From positions 1 through 64,000 of the forward strand of contig NZ_JALJRA010000009.1 in NCBI RefSeq assembly GCF_022968135.1: 64,000 nt of DNA, in the 5' to 3' direction. Shown here in pieces: positions 24,521 through 33,230 of this stretch (position 1 is the stretch's first letter; each line of letters opens with the position of its first letter). The position numbers and the translations under genes were made by a program. The stretch is from Pseudorhizobium tarimense (GTDB taxonomy: Bacteria; Pseudomonadota; Alphaproteobacteria; Rhizobiales; Rhizobiaceae). The notes beneath the pieces were generated by a model, which did no database searches, had not been told where the DNA came from, and saw nothing but the letters and a program-made list of their open reading frames with translations.

Positions 24521-25123
24521 TCAGGTGCGGCTGCCGGCAACTTTTTCGGAGAGCTTGATTGCGGCTTCCTGTGCATCGCGGTCGGCAGGATAGATCTCGA
24601 GGTACCGCTGCCAGGCTTTCAGCGCGAGCTCGTCCTGTCCGGCGTCGGCAAGAATGGCTGCCATGCCGGCGATGGCGCCGAAGTGGCGCGGCTCCCGCTG
24701 CAGGACCTGATTGATGTCCGCCATGGATTTGCGGGTATCGCCCATTGCGTAATGCAGGCCGGCGCGCCGGTTCCACGCTTCGGCGAAATCGGGCTGCAGC
24801 AGCGTGACTTGGTCAAGAAAATCAAGTGCCGCGGCGTTGCGCTTCTCGCCAATGGCGGTCGCCGCCCATTGCATCAGAAGATCCACGGTGGCGCTGCCCG
24901 ACTCGTTCAAGTCCGCCATGATCTCCTGCGCGATGCCTCGCGCCTTGTCGGGGTTGCGCTCGCGCCTCAACGCCTCAAAGAGAGAGGCGAGCTTCTCATC
25001 CTCTGTGGTCGCCTTCGGTGCGGACGGGTTTTCTGGTGCCGCCGGAGAGGGTTGCGACAAGGCGGGCGTGGCAGCCATGAAAGCTGCTGAGAGAAGGGCA
25101 GGGATCAAACGAGTTCGGCGCAT
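24521..25123 (-). CDS. Exported TPR-repeat protein
   Basis: 200 residues from ATG 25123 (207 from 25144). The signal peptide ends near TPALSQPS, then a Pro/Ala-rich linker, and at least two to three tetratricopeptide repeats in about 75-190 (AAALDFLDQVTLLQPDFAEAW, RKSMADINQVLQREPRHFGA, ELALKAWQRYLEIYPAD). It probably mediates protein contacts in the periplasm. The alpha/beta hydrolase follows immediately. Confidence 0.85.
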   Translation of the reverse strand: MRRTRLIPALLSAAFMAATPALSQPSPAAPENPSAPKATTEDEKLASLFEALRRERNPDKARGIAQEIMADLNESGSATVDLLMQWAATAIGEKRNAAALDFLDQVTLLQPDFAEAWNRRAGLHYAMGDTRKSMADINQVLQREPRHFGAIAGMAAILADAGQDELALKAWQRYLEIYPADRDAQEAAIKLSEKVAGSRT

Positions 25124-25215
25124 GCAGATATAGGTAATCTGCATGCGCCGAAGGTCAAACCGTAAATTCCGCGAGTTGCGACAAAGTGAACGGCAAGAAT
25201 GCCGCTCGCCGCAGA

Positions 25216-25341
25216 TCAGCCCTGGCGAGCCTTGAAGCGGGGGTTCTGCTTGTTGATGATGTAAACGCGACCCTTGCGGCGAACCAGGCGGTTGTCGCGG
25301 TGGCGGGCCTTCAGCGCTTTCAGCGAATTCTTGATCTTCAT
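25216..25341 (-). CDS. rpmJ: 50S ribosomal protein L36 (short, YkgO-type)
   Basis: 41 residues, below the length usually picked automatically. [18 protein letters not shown] then [22 protein letters not shown] is the alphaproteobacterial L36 that lacks the Cys3-His zinc set (the C-minus paralogue type). The start at 25341 is followed by ordinary L36 sequence. It is a large-subunit protein. It stands alone between the TPR gene and purK. Confidence 0.95.
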   Translation of the reverse strand: MKIKNSLKALKARHRDNRLVRRKGRVYIINKQNPRFKARQG

Positions 25342-25477
25342 TGTTCTCGTCCGCAAAGTTTACGAGCGCCGTGGCCCGATTGTCTTTTACATTGAAAAGC
25401 GCGCCGCTTTTCAGAGGAAGAGGGGCGCGCTCTGAGGTTGGGCGTGCTGATAACCCACGCCATGGCGCATGTCAACC

Positions 25478-26551
25478 TTATGACGCGGCTTTCGGCCTCG
25501 TCAGCTCGGTGACATGGCCCATTTTTCGGCCGGGGCGGGCTTCGGTCTTGCCGTAGAGGTGAACGAGCACGTCCGGGCGCTTCAGCCAGTCCGAAAGCTC
25601 GTTGACTTCGTCGCCGATCAGATTGGTCATGCGGCAGTCGGAATGGCGGCGCGGATCCCCGAGCGGCAGGCCGGCAACCGCGCGGACATGCTGCTCGAAC
25701 TGCGAGATGACGCAGGCGGCCTCGGTCCAGTGCCCCGTGTTGTGAACGCGCGGCGCGATCTCGTTGGCGATCAGAGCCCCGTCCGGCATGACGAAAAATT
25801 CGATGCCGATAACGCCGACATAGCCGAGCGCGTCGAGCAGCCGTCCTGCTGCATCCCGTGCCGTCGCCGCCGTCGATTCGCCGATGCTGGCCGGTACGAC
25901 GGAGGTATGCAGAATGCCGTTGCGGTGGACGTTCTCTGCCGGATCGTAGGCCAGGACCGCACCATCCTGATTGCGCGCGGCAATGATGGAGATCTCCCGG
26001 TCGAACGATACCAAGCTTTCCAGAATCAGCGGCACGCCGCCCAGCGCATCGAAGGCGCCGGCAGGGTCGTCGGAGGCGGCACGGAAGACGCGTTGGCCCT
26101 TGCCGTCATAGCCGAGCCGACGCGTCTTCAGGACGCCTTGTCCGCCGAAGTCCTTCAGAGCGGCGACGAGATCCTGCTGGCGGTCGATGGCACGGAAATC
26201 GGCCGTCAGGATGCCGCAGCCGTTGAGGAAGCGTTTCTCTGTCAGCCGGTCCTGCGCCGCATCGAGCGCTTTCGGCGGCGGGTAGACGGCAACGGCATTC
26301 TGCAGGCGCTCCGCGGCGGAAACTGGCACGTTCTCGAATTCATAGGTAACGACGTCGCAGGCGCGCGCCAGCGCATCAAGCGCGTCAGGGTCGTCGTAAG
26401 CGGCAACGATCTGTTCACTCGCCACCTGCGCTGCTGGACAGTCGGACTGCGGCTCGAGAATGATCGTGCGCAGGCTGAGCCGTGCGGCCGCCATCGCCAG
26501 CATGCGCCCCAGCTGGCCGCCGCCGATGATTCCGATCGTGGTGACGCTCAT
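25478..26551 (-). CDS. purK: 5-(carboxyamino)imidazole ribonucleotide synthase
   Basis: 357 residues from ATG 26551 ([18 protein letters not shown]); the longer frame overlaps purE. The ATP-grasp fold shows [14 protein letters not shown] at the N-terminus, [13 protein letters not shown] and [12 protein letters not shown] centrally, and [13 protein letters not shown] toward the C-terminus. It converts AIR, ATP and bicarbonate to N5-CAIR in purine synthesis. Its start overlaps the purE stop by 4 bases (ATGA, 26548-26551). Confidence 0.96.
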   Translation of the reverse strand: MSVTTIGIIGGGQLGRMLAMAAARLSLRTIILEPQSDCPAAQVASEQIVAAYDDPDALDALARACDVVTYEFENVPVSAAERLQNAVAVYPPPKALDAAQDRLTEKRFLNGCGILTADFRAIDRQQDLVAALKDFGGQGVLKTRRLGYDGKGQRVFRAASDDPAGAFDALGGVPLILESLVSFDREISIIAARNQDGAVLAYDPAENVHRNGILHTSVVPASIGESTAATARDAAGRLLDALGYVGVIGIEFFVMPDGALIANEIAPRVHNTGHWTEAACVISQFEQHVRAVAGLPLGDPRRHSDCRMTNLIGDEVNELSDWLKRPDVLVHLYGKTEARPGRKMGHVTELTRPKAAS

Positions 26552-27051
26552 GCTTCCTGGTCCATGGGATATTCCGCGACGGCAGCGCTCTGCGCCGCGC
26601 GCCATTCATCCAGGCGGTCGGCCAGATCTTCGTCGCTAAGGGCAAGAACGGCGGCTGCCAGAAGAGCTGCATTCACCGCGCCGGCCTTGCCGATCGCCAG
26701 CGTTCCGACGGGGATGCCGGCCGGCATCTGGACGATTGAGAGAAGGCTATCCTGGCCAGACAGCGCCTTTGACTGGACGGGCACGCCGAAGACCGGGAGA
26801 GGGGTCATGGAAGCTGCCATCCCGGGCAGATGGGCCGCGCCGCCTGCCCCGGCAATGATGACCTTGAAGCCCTCATCGCGGGCACCCTTGGCAAAGCTTA
26901 CCAGCCGGTCCGGCGTGCGATGGGCCGAGATGATTCTCGCCTCGTAGTCGACGTCCAGCTGGTCGAGCGTATCGGCGGCGTTCTTCATGGTTTCCCAGTC
27001 GGACTGGCTCCCCATGATGATGGCGACTAAGGGGCGATCGGAGGTCGTCAT
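26548..27051 (-). CDS. purE: N5-carboxyaminoimidazole ribonucleotide mutase
   Basis: 167 residues from ATG 27051, which has GAGG 8 bases upstream. [23 protein letters not shown] and [13 protein letters not shown] are the substrate-binding loops of class I PurE. It converts N5-CAIR to CAIR. The purEK pair overlaps by 4 bases. The DUF465 gene stops 10 bases before this start, so all three may be one transcript. Confidence 0.97.
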   Translation of the reverse strand: MTTSDRPLVAIIMGSQSDWETMKNAADTLDQLDVDYEARIISAHRTPDRLVSFAKGARDEGFKVIIAGAGGAAHLPGMAASMTPLPVFGVPVQSKALSGQDSLLSIVQMPAGIPVGTLAIGKAGAVNAALLAAAVLALSDEDLADRLDEWRAAQSAAVAEYPMDQEA

Positions 27052-27061
27052 CGGCTCGTCC

Positions 27062-27265
27062 TCACGCAATGATGTCGGGAAGGATCTGGTCTTCGAGCTG
27101 GGTGATCCTGTCCTTGATGACCAGCTTCTTTTTCTTCATCCGCTGGATCCGGAGGGCTTCGGATCCGACCTGGATCATGGCGTTTATCGCGGCGTCGTAA
27201 TCCTCATGCTCCTGTCGGAGTCTTGCCAGCGCCAGCCGAATATCCGCCTGTTCCTGGTCCGCCAT
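27062..27265 (-). CDS. DUF465 (YdcH-like) small protein
   Basis: 67 residues from the ATG at 27265. It is one coiled-coil-prone stretch, [20 protein letters not shown], followed by [21 protein letters not shown], the basic KKKKL...KD signature of DUF465. No function is established. It directly precedes purE. A second DUF465 gene lies at 27496 on the opposite strand, so the two small paralogues flank a divergent intergenic region of 230 bp. Confidence 0.85.
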   Translation of the reverse strand: MADQEQADIRLALARLRQEHEDYDAAINAMIQVGSEALRIQRMKKKKLVIKDRITQLEDQILPDIIA

Positions 27266-27495
27266 GATTGCTGTCCCCATTCCAATCAAACCTCTGCCCG
27301 ATTGCCGGCAATGTGCGCAAGCTCCTAGCACCAATCACCCTTAACTGGAAGTTATGCAGGGTCATCAATTTGCCCCGGACAAACCACGATTTCACCTTCG
27401 ACAAACGGTGAGGATCGTGTCACACTTCCTTCGCAAACCTGAAGCTTCGGCCACAGGGATGGCCGGGGTAGGTTACCTTAAGGAGGACATGCCGC

Positions 27496-27672
27496 ATGAC
27501 CATTCAGGCCCATATTGCATCGCTTGAAAAGAAGCACGGTGCTCTGGAGGACGAGCTGCAGAACATCCTGTCGTCTCCCTCTTCCGATGATCGCGAGATC
27601 GCCGATATCAAGCGTCGCAAACTCCGACTCAAGGACGAGTTGGAGCGTCTGAAGGCCTCCACGCGCCACTGA
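27496..27672 (+). CDS. DUF465 small protein, second copy
   Basis: 58 residues, ATG 27496 with AAGGAGG at 27479-27485. Sequence MTIQAHIASLEKKHGALEDE is followed by EIADIKRRKLRLKDELERL, again DUF465-like. It is divergent from the 27062 copy and only distantly similar to it. The coding content is short but the ribosome site and family pattern support it. Confidence 0.85.
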   Translation: MTIQAHIASLEKKHGALEDELQNILSSPSSDDREIADIKRRKLRLKDELERLKASTRH

Positions 27673-27770
27673 GCCCGTGGGAAACCTCCTGCCGCCAACC
27701 AGTCCATAAAGGAGACTGGAGAAATGGCGGCTGATAGATCCACCCAAGCATATTCTGGTCGTGGCTCCGG

Positions 27771-28031
27771 TCACGACCAGAACTGATCCAGCCAGAGGTT
27801 CAGCCTGTCGAATCCCTTGGAGTTGATAGAGTAGATCCTCCGCGTCCCGCTGCTGCTGACGGTCACGAGATTACAATCAAGAAGCGCCTTGAGGTGCTGA
27901 GAGACCGCGGGCCTGCTGATCGGAAGGCCGTGCGCCAGTTCGTTTACGGTCTTCGGCGCACGACGAAGCTCTTCCAGCAAATAACGCCGGTTCGGATCCG
28001 CGATCGCTGCAAATGGATCTGCCCCTGTCAT
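27771..28031 (-). CDS. ArsR-family transcriptional regulator (short)
   Basis: 86 residues. The winged-helix ArsR core covers almost all of it: FAAIADPNRRYLLEELRRA, then VNELAHGLPISRPAVSQHLKAL and a beta-wing VTVSSSGTRRIYSIN. There are no cysteine pairs of the metal-sensing type, so it is probably not a classic metal sensor. At 86 residues it lacks the C-terminal dimer helix extension of longer members. It follows the TSUP exporter gene by 77 bp on the same strand. Confidence 0.88.
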   Translation of the reverse strand: MTGADPFAAIADPNRRYLLEELRRAPKTVNELAHGLPISRPAVSQHLKALLDCNLVTVSSSGTRRIYSINSKGFDRLNLWLDQFWS

Positions 28032-28108
28032 GGGTTCAGGCTAATGGAAAGACTGCCTTCGGGCAAGCAATGGTCACAACTCTCGGCTGTCCATGCAGTA
28101 ATGGCGCG

Positions 28109-28888
28109 CTAGAAGAATGAATCCCACAGAAGCTTTAGCCCGGCAACGAGGGCAAGGCCGTAAGTGAGCGGGTAGAAAACCTCGGTCTTGAGGTGGCGGA
28201 CGACCGCCGCACCCAGCATTGTTGCGACCAGTGCCACTGGCAAGAGCGTCGCCGAAGCGGTTAGATTTTCCGCATCCAGTGCGCCAAGGGCAAAATAGGG
28301 AATGAGCTTGATGGCGTTGACGAGGGCGAAGAAGCGGACGCTGGCGCCGGTGTAGTCCTTGGGGTCAAGCTTCAGCGGCAGCGTGTAAATCTGAAACGGA
28401 GGTCCGCCGGCATGGGCGACGAAACTGGCATAGCCGGCGAGGGATCCCCAGAAGGTTGCCGCGATCGGGCGCTGGGGGAGCGGTGCTTGCGCGCCAAGGC
28501 CGTGGGGCCAGTATGTCTGGTAGAAATAGCGGCTGGCAAAGACGATGGTCGTCACGGCGATCAGAAACCGCAGCACGTCCGGCGGTACCATGGCCGATGT
28601 CGCCCAGCCGAGCGCGATGCCGAAGATCCCGCCCGGCAGGATCATCAGCAGGGTTTTCCGGTCGTTGTAGTTTCGCCAGGCCCAGAGCGCGACGATGTCC
28701 ATGACGATCAGGATCGGGAGGAAGATCGCTGCCGCCTGCAGGGGATCGACCACCAGGGCGAGCAACGGCACGCCCATTAGCGCGAAAGCGCCGCCCAGCC
28801 CTCCCTTCGACAGACCGACGAGAAGGACCGCCGGGATGGCCGCGGCGAAGAACAGAAAATCCAGATGCATGACGGGCAGTTGATCCAA
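28109..28888 (-). CDS. TSUP/TauE-SafE family membrane exporter
   Basis: 259 residues with about seven to eight hydrophobic helices, beginning LDFLFFAAAIPAVLLVGLSKGGLGG and including GVPLLALVVDPLQAAAIFLPIL. The pattern GLSKGG-x-GG and the internal repeat are typical of TauE/SafE transporters, which move sulfite, sulfoacetate or other anions across the inner membrane. The specific substrate is unknown. The ArsR regulator follows downstream. Confidence 0.9.
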   Translation of the reverse strand: MDQLPVMHLDFLFFAAAIPAVLLVGLSKGGLGGAFALMGVPLLALVVDPLQAAAIFLPILIVMDIVALWAWRNYNDRKTLLMILPGGIFGIALGWATSAMVPPDVLRFLIAVTTIVFASRYFYQTYWPHGLGAQAPLPQRPIAATFWGSLAGYASFVAHAGGPPFQIYTLPLKLDPKDYTGASVRFFALVNAIKLIPYFALGALDAENLTASATLLPVALVATMLGAAVVRHLKTEVFYPLTYGLALVAGLKLLWDSFF

Positions 28889-28963
28889 ATATCGGTCCGG
28901 TCTATCGAATGGGAGGAGGGACGACCGGTACTCGTCTCATAAAAATGCCGAACAGGAAACACC

Positions 28964-29617
28964 ATGAGCGATCCCGACAACCGCTGCCGCCTCGTTTTGA
29001 TCCTGCCGCCCAATGATGACCTGGAGCAGCAGGCGAAGCAGCTGGAGGAGGCGCTGTCCGCCGGAGACGTGGCGACGGTGATCCTGCCGCAGTACGTGCG
29101 CAACGATCAGCAGTTCCAGTCGGTCGCCGAGCGCCTGGTGCCGATCACCCAGGCGTATGGTGCTGCGGCGCTGGTTGCCGGGGACAGCCGCGTTGCCGGC
29201 CGCGCCAAGGCGGACGGGCTTCATTTCGAAGGCAGCAACGAGGAACTGCACGACGCTCTGGCAAAATACACGCCAAAAATGATCGTCGGCGCGGGCGGCG
29301 CGTCGGAGCGCCACCGGGCGCTGGAAATCGGCGAGGCGCAGCCCGATTACATCTTCTTCGGCAAGCTCGACGGCGACATCAAGTCGGAGCCGCATCCGAA
29401 GAACCTCGGGCTTGGCGAGTGGTGGGCCTCGATGGTCGAAATCCCCTGCATCGTGATGGGCGGCAATGACGTCTCCTCAGTGGTCGCTGTATCGGAAACG
29501 GGTGCCGAGTTCGTGGCCCTCCGGACCGCCGTCTTTGACCATTCGGAAGGCCCGGCTGCGGCTGTTGCGATGGCGAACGCTCTCTTGGACGAAAAAGCGC
29601 CACGGTTTGAGGCTTGA
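28964..29617 (+). CDS. Thiamine-phosphate-synthase-like TIM-barrel protein
   Basis: 217 residues. RLVLILPPND at the start, ALVAGDSRVAGRAKADGLHFEG and IVMGGNDVSSVVAVSETGAEFVAL follow the ThiE fold order. Several ThiE catalytic motifs are altered: the loop normally GPVFPT reads YIFFGKLDG, and GLHLGQ appears as GLHFEG. It is therefore a divergent member and may not make thiamine phosphate. It overlaps the Sel1 gene start by an ATGA junction (29615-29619). Confidence 0.75.
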   Translation: MSDPDNRCRLVLILPPNDDLEQQAKQLEEALSAGDVATVILPQYVRNDQQFQSVAERLVPITQAYGAAALVAGDSRVAGRAKADGLHFEGSNEELHDALAKYTPKMIVGAGGASERHRALEIGEAQPDYIFFGKLDGDIKSEPHPKNLGLGEWWASMVEIPCIVMGGNDVSSVVAVSETGAEFVALRTAVFDHSEGPAAAVAMANALLDEKAPRFEA

Positions 29618-30738
29618 TGGCCCACATGTGGTCTATCTCTTCTACCCGCACTCTTGGCACGATGCTTCTTGCGACTGCGGTTGCCAGCGCCGTCTCGCCT
29701 TTGCCGGTCCTTGCGCAACAGTCTCAACGTGCCGTGACGCGGCCCGTCGAACGGGATGCGCAGCCGATAAAGAAGGGCCGGGTCGAGGGCGGTGAGGCGG
29801 GGCAGGCCCAGCCCAATGCCATCGTTCCCTCAGGCGGTGTCCAGCTCTACCAGCGCATGGGAGCCACCCTCCCGCCGGTGCCGCCGGAAAAGCCCTATGA
29901 GGGGCCGGTGGACGAGGCTTATGGCGCCTATCAGCGGGGGCTCTACGTCACGGCGCTCGCCAAGGCGCTGCCGCGAGCCGAACAAGGCGATTCGGCCGCA
30001 CAGACGCTGGTCGCCGAGATGATGACCAAGGGGCTCGGCATCAAGCGCGACCCAAAGGCTGCCGCCTTCTGGTATGGGCAAGCGGCGGAGCGGGGCGATC
30101 CGGCCGCCATGTTCCAGTATGCGCTGCTGCTCATGTCCGGGCGCAACGTCGCGCGGGACAAGGCGAAAGCTGACGAATACATGCGCAAGGCCGCAGAGGC
30201 TGGCAATGCGTCGGCTCAGTTCAATTGGGCCCAGATCCTTGTGTCCGACAACCCTGGCGAGAAAGGCCTGAAGCTTGCGCTTCCATTCTACGAGAAGGCG
30301 GCGGCACAGGGGCTTGCGGATGCACAATATGCCGTTGCCCAGCTCTACCTCGCCGTGGACAACCTGCCGAAGGAAAAGAAGGAGAAGGCGCGCCTCTGGC
30401 TTGAGAGAGCCGCGCGGGCCGGCTTCGACACCGCGCAGCTCGACATGGGACTGTGGTTGGTGAACGGTGTCGGTGGCGAACGCAATTACGAGGACGGTTT
30501 CCAATGGATGCGGGTTGCTGCTCTGCGCGGCAACGTGGTGGCGCAGAACAAGCTTTCGCATCTTTACATCAATGCGCTTGGTACCCGACCTGATCCGGTC
30601 GAGGCTGCCAAGTGGTACGTGCTTTCGCGGCGGGCCGGCCTTAGCGACTACGAGCTCGAAGACTTCTACCTCGGCATCGACGAGGAGCAGCAGAAGAAGG
30701 CAATCGAGGCGGCAAACCGCTTTCAGCGCAGCAGGTGA
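29617..30738 (+). CDS. Exported Sel1-like repeat protein
   Basis: 373 residues from ATG 29617, sharing the A of the upstream TGA stop. The hydrophobic N-terminus ends near PVLAQQ, so it is exported. From about residue 90 there are successive Sel1-type repeats (LGIKRDPKAAAFWYGQAAERGDPAAMFQYALL and AKADEYMRKAAEAGNASAQF are two of about six). Such proteins scaffold periplasmic complexes. The function here is not known. It is coupled to the ThiE-like gene. Confidence 0.85.
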   Translation: MAHMWSISSTRTLGTMLLATAVASAVSPLPVLAQQSQRAVTRPVERDAQPIKKGRVEGGEAGQAQPNAIVPSGGVQLYQRMGATLPPVPPEKPYEGPVDEAYGAYQRGLYVTALAKALPRAEQGDSAAQTLVAEMMTKGLGIKRDPKAAAFWYGQAAERGDPAAMFQYALLLMSGRNVARDKAKADEYMRKAAEAGNASAQFNWAQILVSDNPGEKGLKLALPFYEKAAAQGLADAQYAVAQLYLAVDNLPKEKKEKARLWLERAARAGFDTAQLDMGLWLVNGVGGERNYEDGFQWMRVAALRGNVVAQNKLSHLYINALGTRPDPVEAAKWYVLSRRAGLSDYELEDFYLGIDEEQQKKAIEAANRFQRSR

Positions 30739-31074
30739 TCAACCTGCATGTGCCATCGCATGGAGCACAATCACCCCATGCCCTGTGGCCAGCACAGTGG
30801 AGATAAGCAGCCACAGCGAAATGAAGCTTCGCGACGCAGCGGCCTTAGGGTCGCGCTTTGCGCTCAAGACAAACAGCGAGGCGGAAAGAAGAGCTGCTAC
30901 AGGCATCGTCCATAGCGCAATTGGTTTTGAGGCGTAGCCGTTCGGCGTGCCGTCGATGCCGAAATGGATGGCAATAGGGAGATCGGAAGGGATGGCCTCC
31001 CATGCCGCCAGGGTAGCGGCAACCATCGCCGCGATTAGAGCGGAACTGAAGGTTATGGGCAGCGCGAGCTTCAA
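30739..31074 (-). CDS. DUF1648-type small membrane protein
   Basis: 111 residues from a TTG at 31074, preferred because AGGGA lies about 9 bases upstream and the protein then starts LKLALPITFSS as the family does; longer in-frame starts at 31194 (ATG) and 31242 exist but add 40 or more residues without a ribosome site. Three membrane helices are visible, and the DUF1648 core AIHFGIDGTPNGYASKPIAL lies between the first two. The function is unknown. It is convergent with the Sel1 gene, with the stop abutting at 30738/30739. Confidence 0.7.
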   Translation of the reverse strand: MKLALPITFSSALIAAMVAATLAAWEAIPSDLPIAIHFGIDGTPNGYASKPIALWTMPVAALLSASLFVLSAKRDPKAAASRSFISLWLLISTVLATGHGVIVLHAMAHAG

Positions 31075-31268
31075 GACGGGCGTCCCTAAGTTGCCATGGA
31101 TGGCGAGATTGCCGACGCGCCAGGCGGCTGACAAGAGGCGGCGGCAGCGGGACACTTGAACTTGCCGGCTTTTTGTGGTCTTGAAGCCGCCCATCACTAC
31201 ATTGGCAATGATATCCGTCCCGCCGAAGACGATGCGGGGCAAGCTTCCGCACTTAAGGATCTCCCTGC

Positions 31269-32069
31269 ATGGCTCGTTCCGCCCTTCTCAACGTCATGGT
31301 CCAGGCTGCCCTCAAGGCCGGCAAGTCGCTTTCGCGCGATTTCGGCGAGGTGCAGAACCTGCAGGTCTCGGTCAAGGGACCGAGCGATTTCGTCTCGCAG
31401 GCGGATCTCAAGGCGGAGAAGATCGTACGCGAGGAGCTTCTGAAGGCGCGGCCGACCTATGGCTTCCTCGGCGAGGAAAGCGAAGAGATTCAGGGTACGG
31501 ATGGCGCGCACCGCTGGATCGTGGATCCGCTGGACGGCACGACAAACTTCCTGCACGGCATCCCTCAGTTTGCGGTGTCAATCGCGCTCGAGCGCAATGG
31601 GGAAGTGGTTGCGGGCGTGGTCTTCAATCCGGCGACCGACGAACTCTTCACGGCGGAGCGTGGCGGCGGCGCCTTCCTCAACGATCGCCGCCTGCGGGTT
31701 GCAGTGCGTCGCGTGCTTTCCGATTGCGTGGTCGGATCCGGCGTACCGCATCTCGGGCGCGGCAACCACGGCAAGTTCCTTGTCGAACTCCGCCACGTGA
31801 TGGGCGAAGTCGCCGGCGTTCGCCGCCTCGGTGCGGCGGCACTCGATCTGGCCTATGTGGCGGCCGGCCGCTTCGACGGTTTCTGGGAGACGGATCTGTC
31901 GCCTTGGGACATGGCTGCGGGCATGGTGCTGATCCGCGAGGCGGGCGGCTTCGTCAGCGACATGAAGGGCTCCAGCGACATTTTCGACAGCGGCAGCATC
32001 GTTGCCGGTAACGAGTATGTCCAGAAGGCTCTGCTGGAAGTGACCAACCGGCCGGTGCCGACCCGCTGA
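31269..32069 (+). CDS. suhB: Inositol-1-monophosphatase
   Basis: 266 residues. LGEESEE (Glu), WIVDPLDGTTNF (the DPxDGT metal motif) and the C-terminal WETDLSPWDMAAGMVLIREAGG are present, so it is an IMPase-family Mg-dependent phosphatase. In bacteria SuhB also affects ribosomal RNA transcription termination and ribosome assembly. It is followed by 108 bp before the motor-like pair; I see no terminator there. Confidence 0.96.
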   Translation: MARSALLNVMVQAALKAGKSLSRDFGEVQNLQVSVKGPSDFVSQADLKAEKIVREELLKARPTYGFLGEESEEIQGTDGAHRWIVDPLDGTTNFLHGIPQFAVSIALERNGEVVAGVVFNPATDELFTAERGGGAFLNDRRLRVAVRRVLSDCVVGSGVPHLGRGNHGKFLVELRHVMGEVAGVRRLGAAALDLAYVAAGRFDGFWETDLSPWDMAAGMVLIREAGGFVSDMKGSSDIFDSGSIVAGNEYVQKALLEVTNRPVPTR

Positions 32070-32177
32070 GGCCAAGGCGGCCTGCAACCTGCAAGTGCCG
32101 CTGACGCTTCGGCACTTCAATTCGTCGCATTTTTCCACTAGCCTCCGGCCAAACAGTACCGGAGGCCGAGTCACAAT

Positions 32178-33227
32178 ATGGTGGATGCGAGAGTGGACGA
32201 TCTGGACGAGTCGGAAACGGGCCGCGGCGGCTACAGCCACAAACTCTCCAACCCCGTCCCCTTTCTGTGGACGATGCTGATCTTCCTGATCCTTGTCGGG
32301 TTCATCGTAGCCATCCTGTATCGTCAGGCGCACAACGCATTCATGACCAACCCGGGGCTGAATGGCTTCATCCTCGGCGTCCTGATCATTGGCATCGTGC
32401 TGGTGTTCAATCAGGTGATCAGCCTCATTCCCGAGGTGCGCTGGTTCAACTCCTACCGGGCGGCCGGAAGCGCCGACAAGGTCGGGCGCGAGCCGCGGCT
32501 CCTGGCGCCGATGCGGGCGCTCATCGGGCGGCGGCAGACCATGTCGCTCTCTCCGTCGTCTCAGCGCTCGATTCTCGATTCGATTGGCACCCGGCTTGAC
32601 GAGTCGCGCGAGATCTCGCGCTACCTGATCGGCCTGCTTGTGTTCCTCGGGCTGCTCGGCACCTTCTGGGGGCTGATCGGCACGATCGGCTCGATCAGCA
32701 CCGTCATCCAGACGCTAGACCCGAGCGGTGGCGATACCAATGATGTGCTGGCAGCCTTGAAGAGCGGCTTGACCGCGCCGCTTGCCGGCATGGGGACGGC
32801 TTTTTCCTCCTCGCTCCTCGGCCTTTCCGGCTCGCTCATCCTGGGCTTCCTCGACATCCAGGCGGGACGTGCACAGAACCGCTTCTACACCGAGCTTGAA
32901 AACTGGCTGTCTTCCGTCACCGATGTCGGTTTCGACCTTGCCCCCGCCGGCGGTGCTGCAACGGCTGCCGGGTCTTCGGAAGACCTGAAGGCGCTGACCG
33001 ACCAACTGCGCAAGCTGACGGCAGCACAGGCGAGGGGTGAAGGCGGCGGTCAGAGCGAGAAATCGCTCTCAGCCATGGCCAATCTTGCCGAAGGCATTCA
33101 GGGGCTTGTCAAGAACATGCGCAACGAGCAGCAGATGCTGCGCGACTGGATCGAGGCGCAGCAGGAAGAATCAAAGGCGATGCGGCGCACGCTCGACCGG
33201 CTTTCCGAGAAGATCGGGAGCAAATAG
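32178..33227 (+). CDS. MotA/TolQ/ExbB-family proton-channel protein
   Basis: 349 residues, with GGAGG 12 bases upstream. Four membrane segments: FLWTMLIFLILVGFIVAIL (about 29-47), FILGVLIIGIVLVFNQVI (about 65-82), YLIGLLVFLGLLGTFWGLIG (about 155-174) and the last containing GMGTAFSSSLLGLSGSLILGF (about 210-235). The LLGTFWGLIGTI motif and GLTAPLAGMGTAF are typical of the MotA/ExbB family. The C-terminal 100 residues are soluble and coiled-coil-like (LAEGIQGLVKNMRNEQQM). It is paired with the OmpA-domain gene 3 bases downstream. No flagellar genes are near. Confidence 0.85.
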   Translation: MVDARVDDLDESETGRGGYSHKLSNPVPFLWTMLIFLILVGFIVAILYRQAHNAFMTNPGLNGFILGVLIIGIVLVFNQVISLIPEVRWFNSYRAAGSADKVGREPRLLAPMRALIGRRQTMSLSPSSQRSILDSIGTRLDESREISRYLIGLLVFLGLLGTFWGLIGTIGSISTVIQTLDPSGGDTNDVLAALKSGLTAPLAGMGTAFSSSLLGLSGSLILGFLDIQAGRAQNRFYTELENWLSSVTDVGFDLAPAGGAATAAGSSEDLKALTDQLRKLTAAQARGEGGGQSEKSLSAMANLAEGIQGLVKNMRNEQQMLRDWIEAQQEESKAMRRTLDRLSEKIGSK

Positions 33228-33230
33228 CGA

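Noticed and set aside
23628..24593. Plus-strand frame of 321 codons
   Set aside because: It mirrors the alpha/beta hydrolase in the opposite strand; no recognisable motif.
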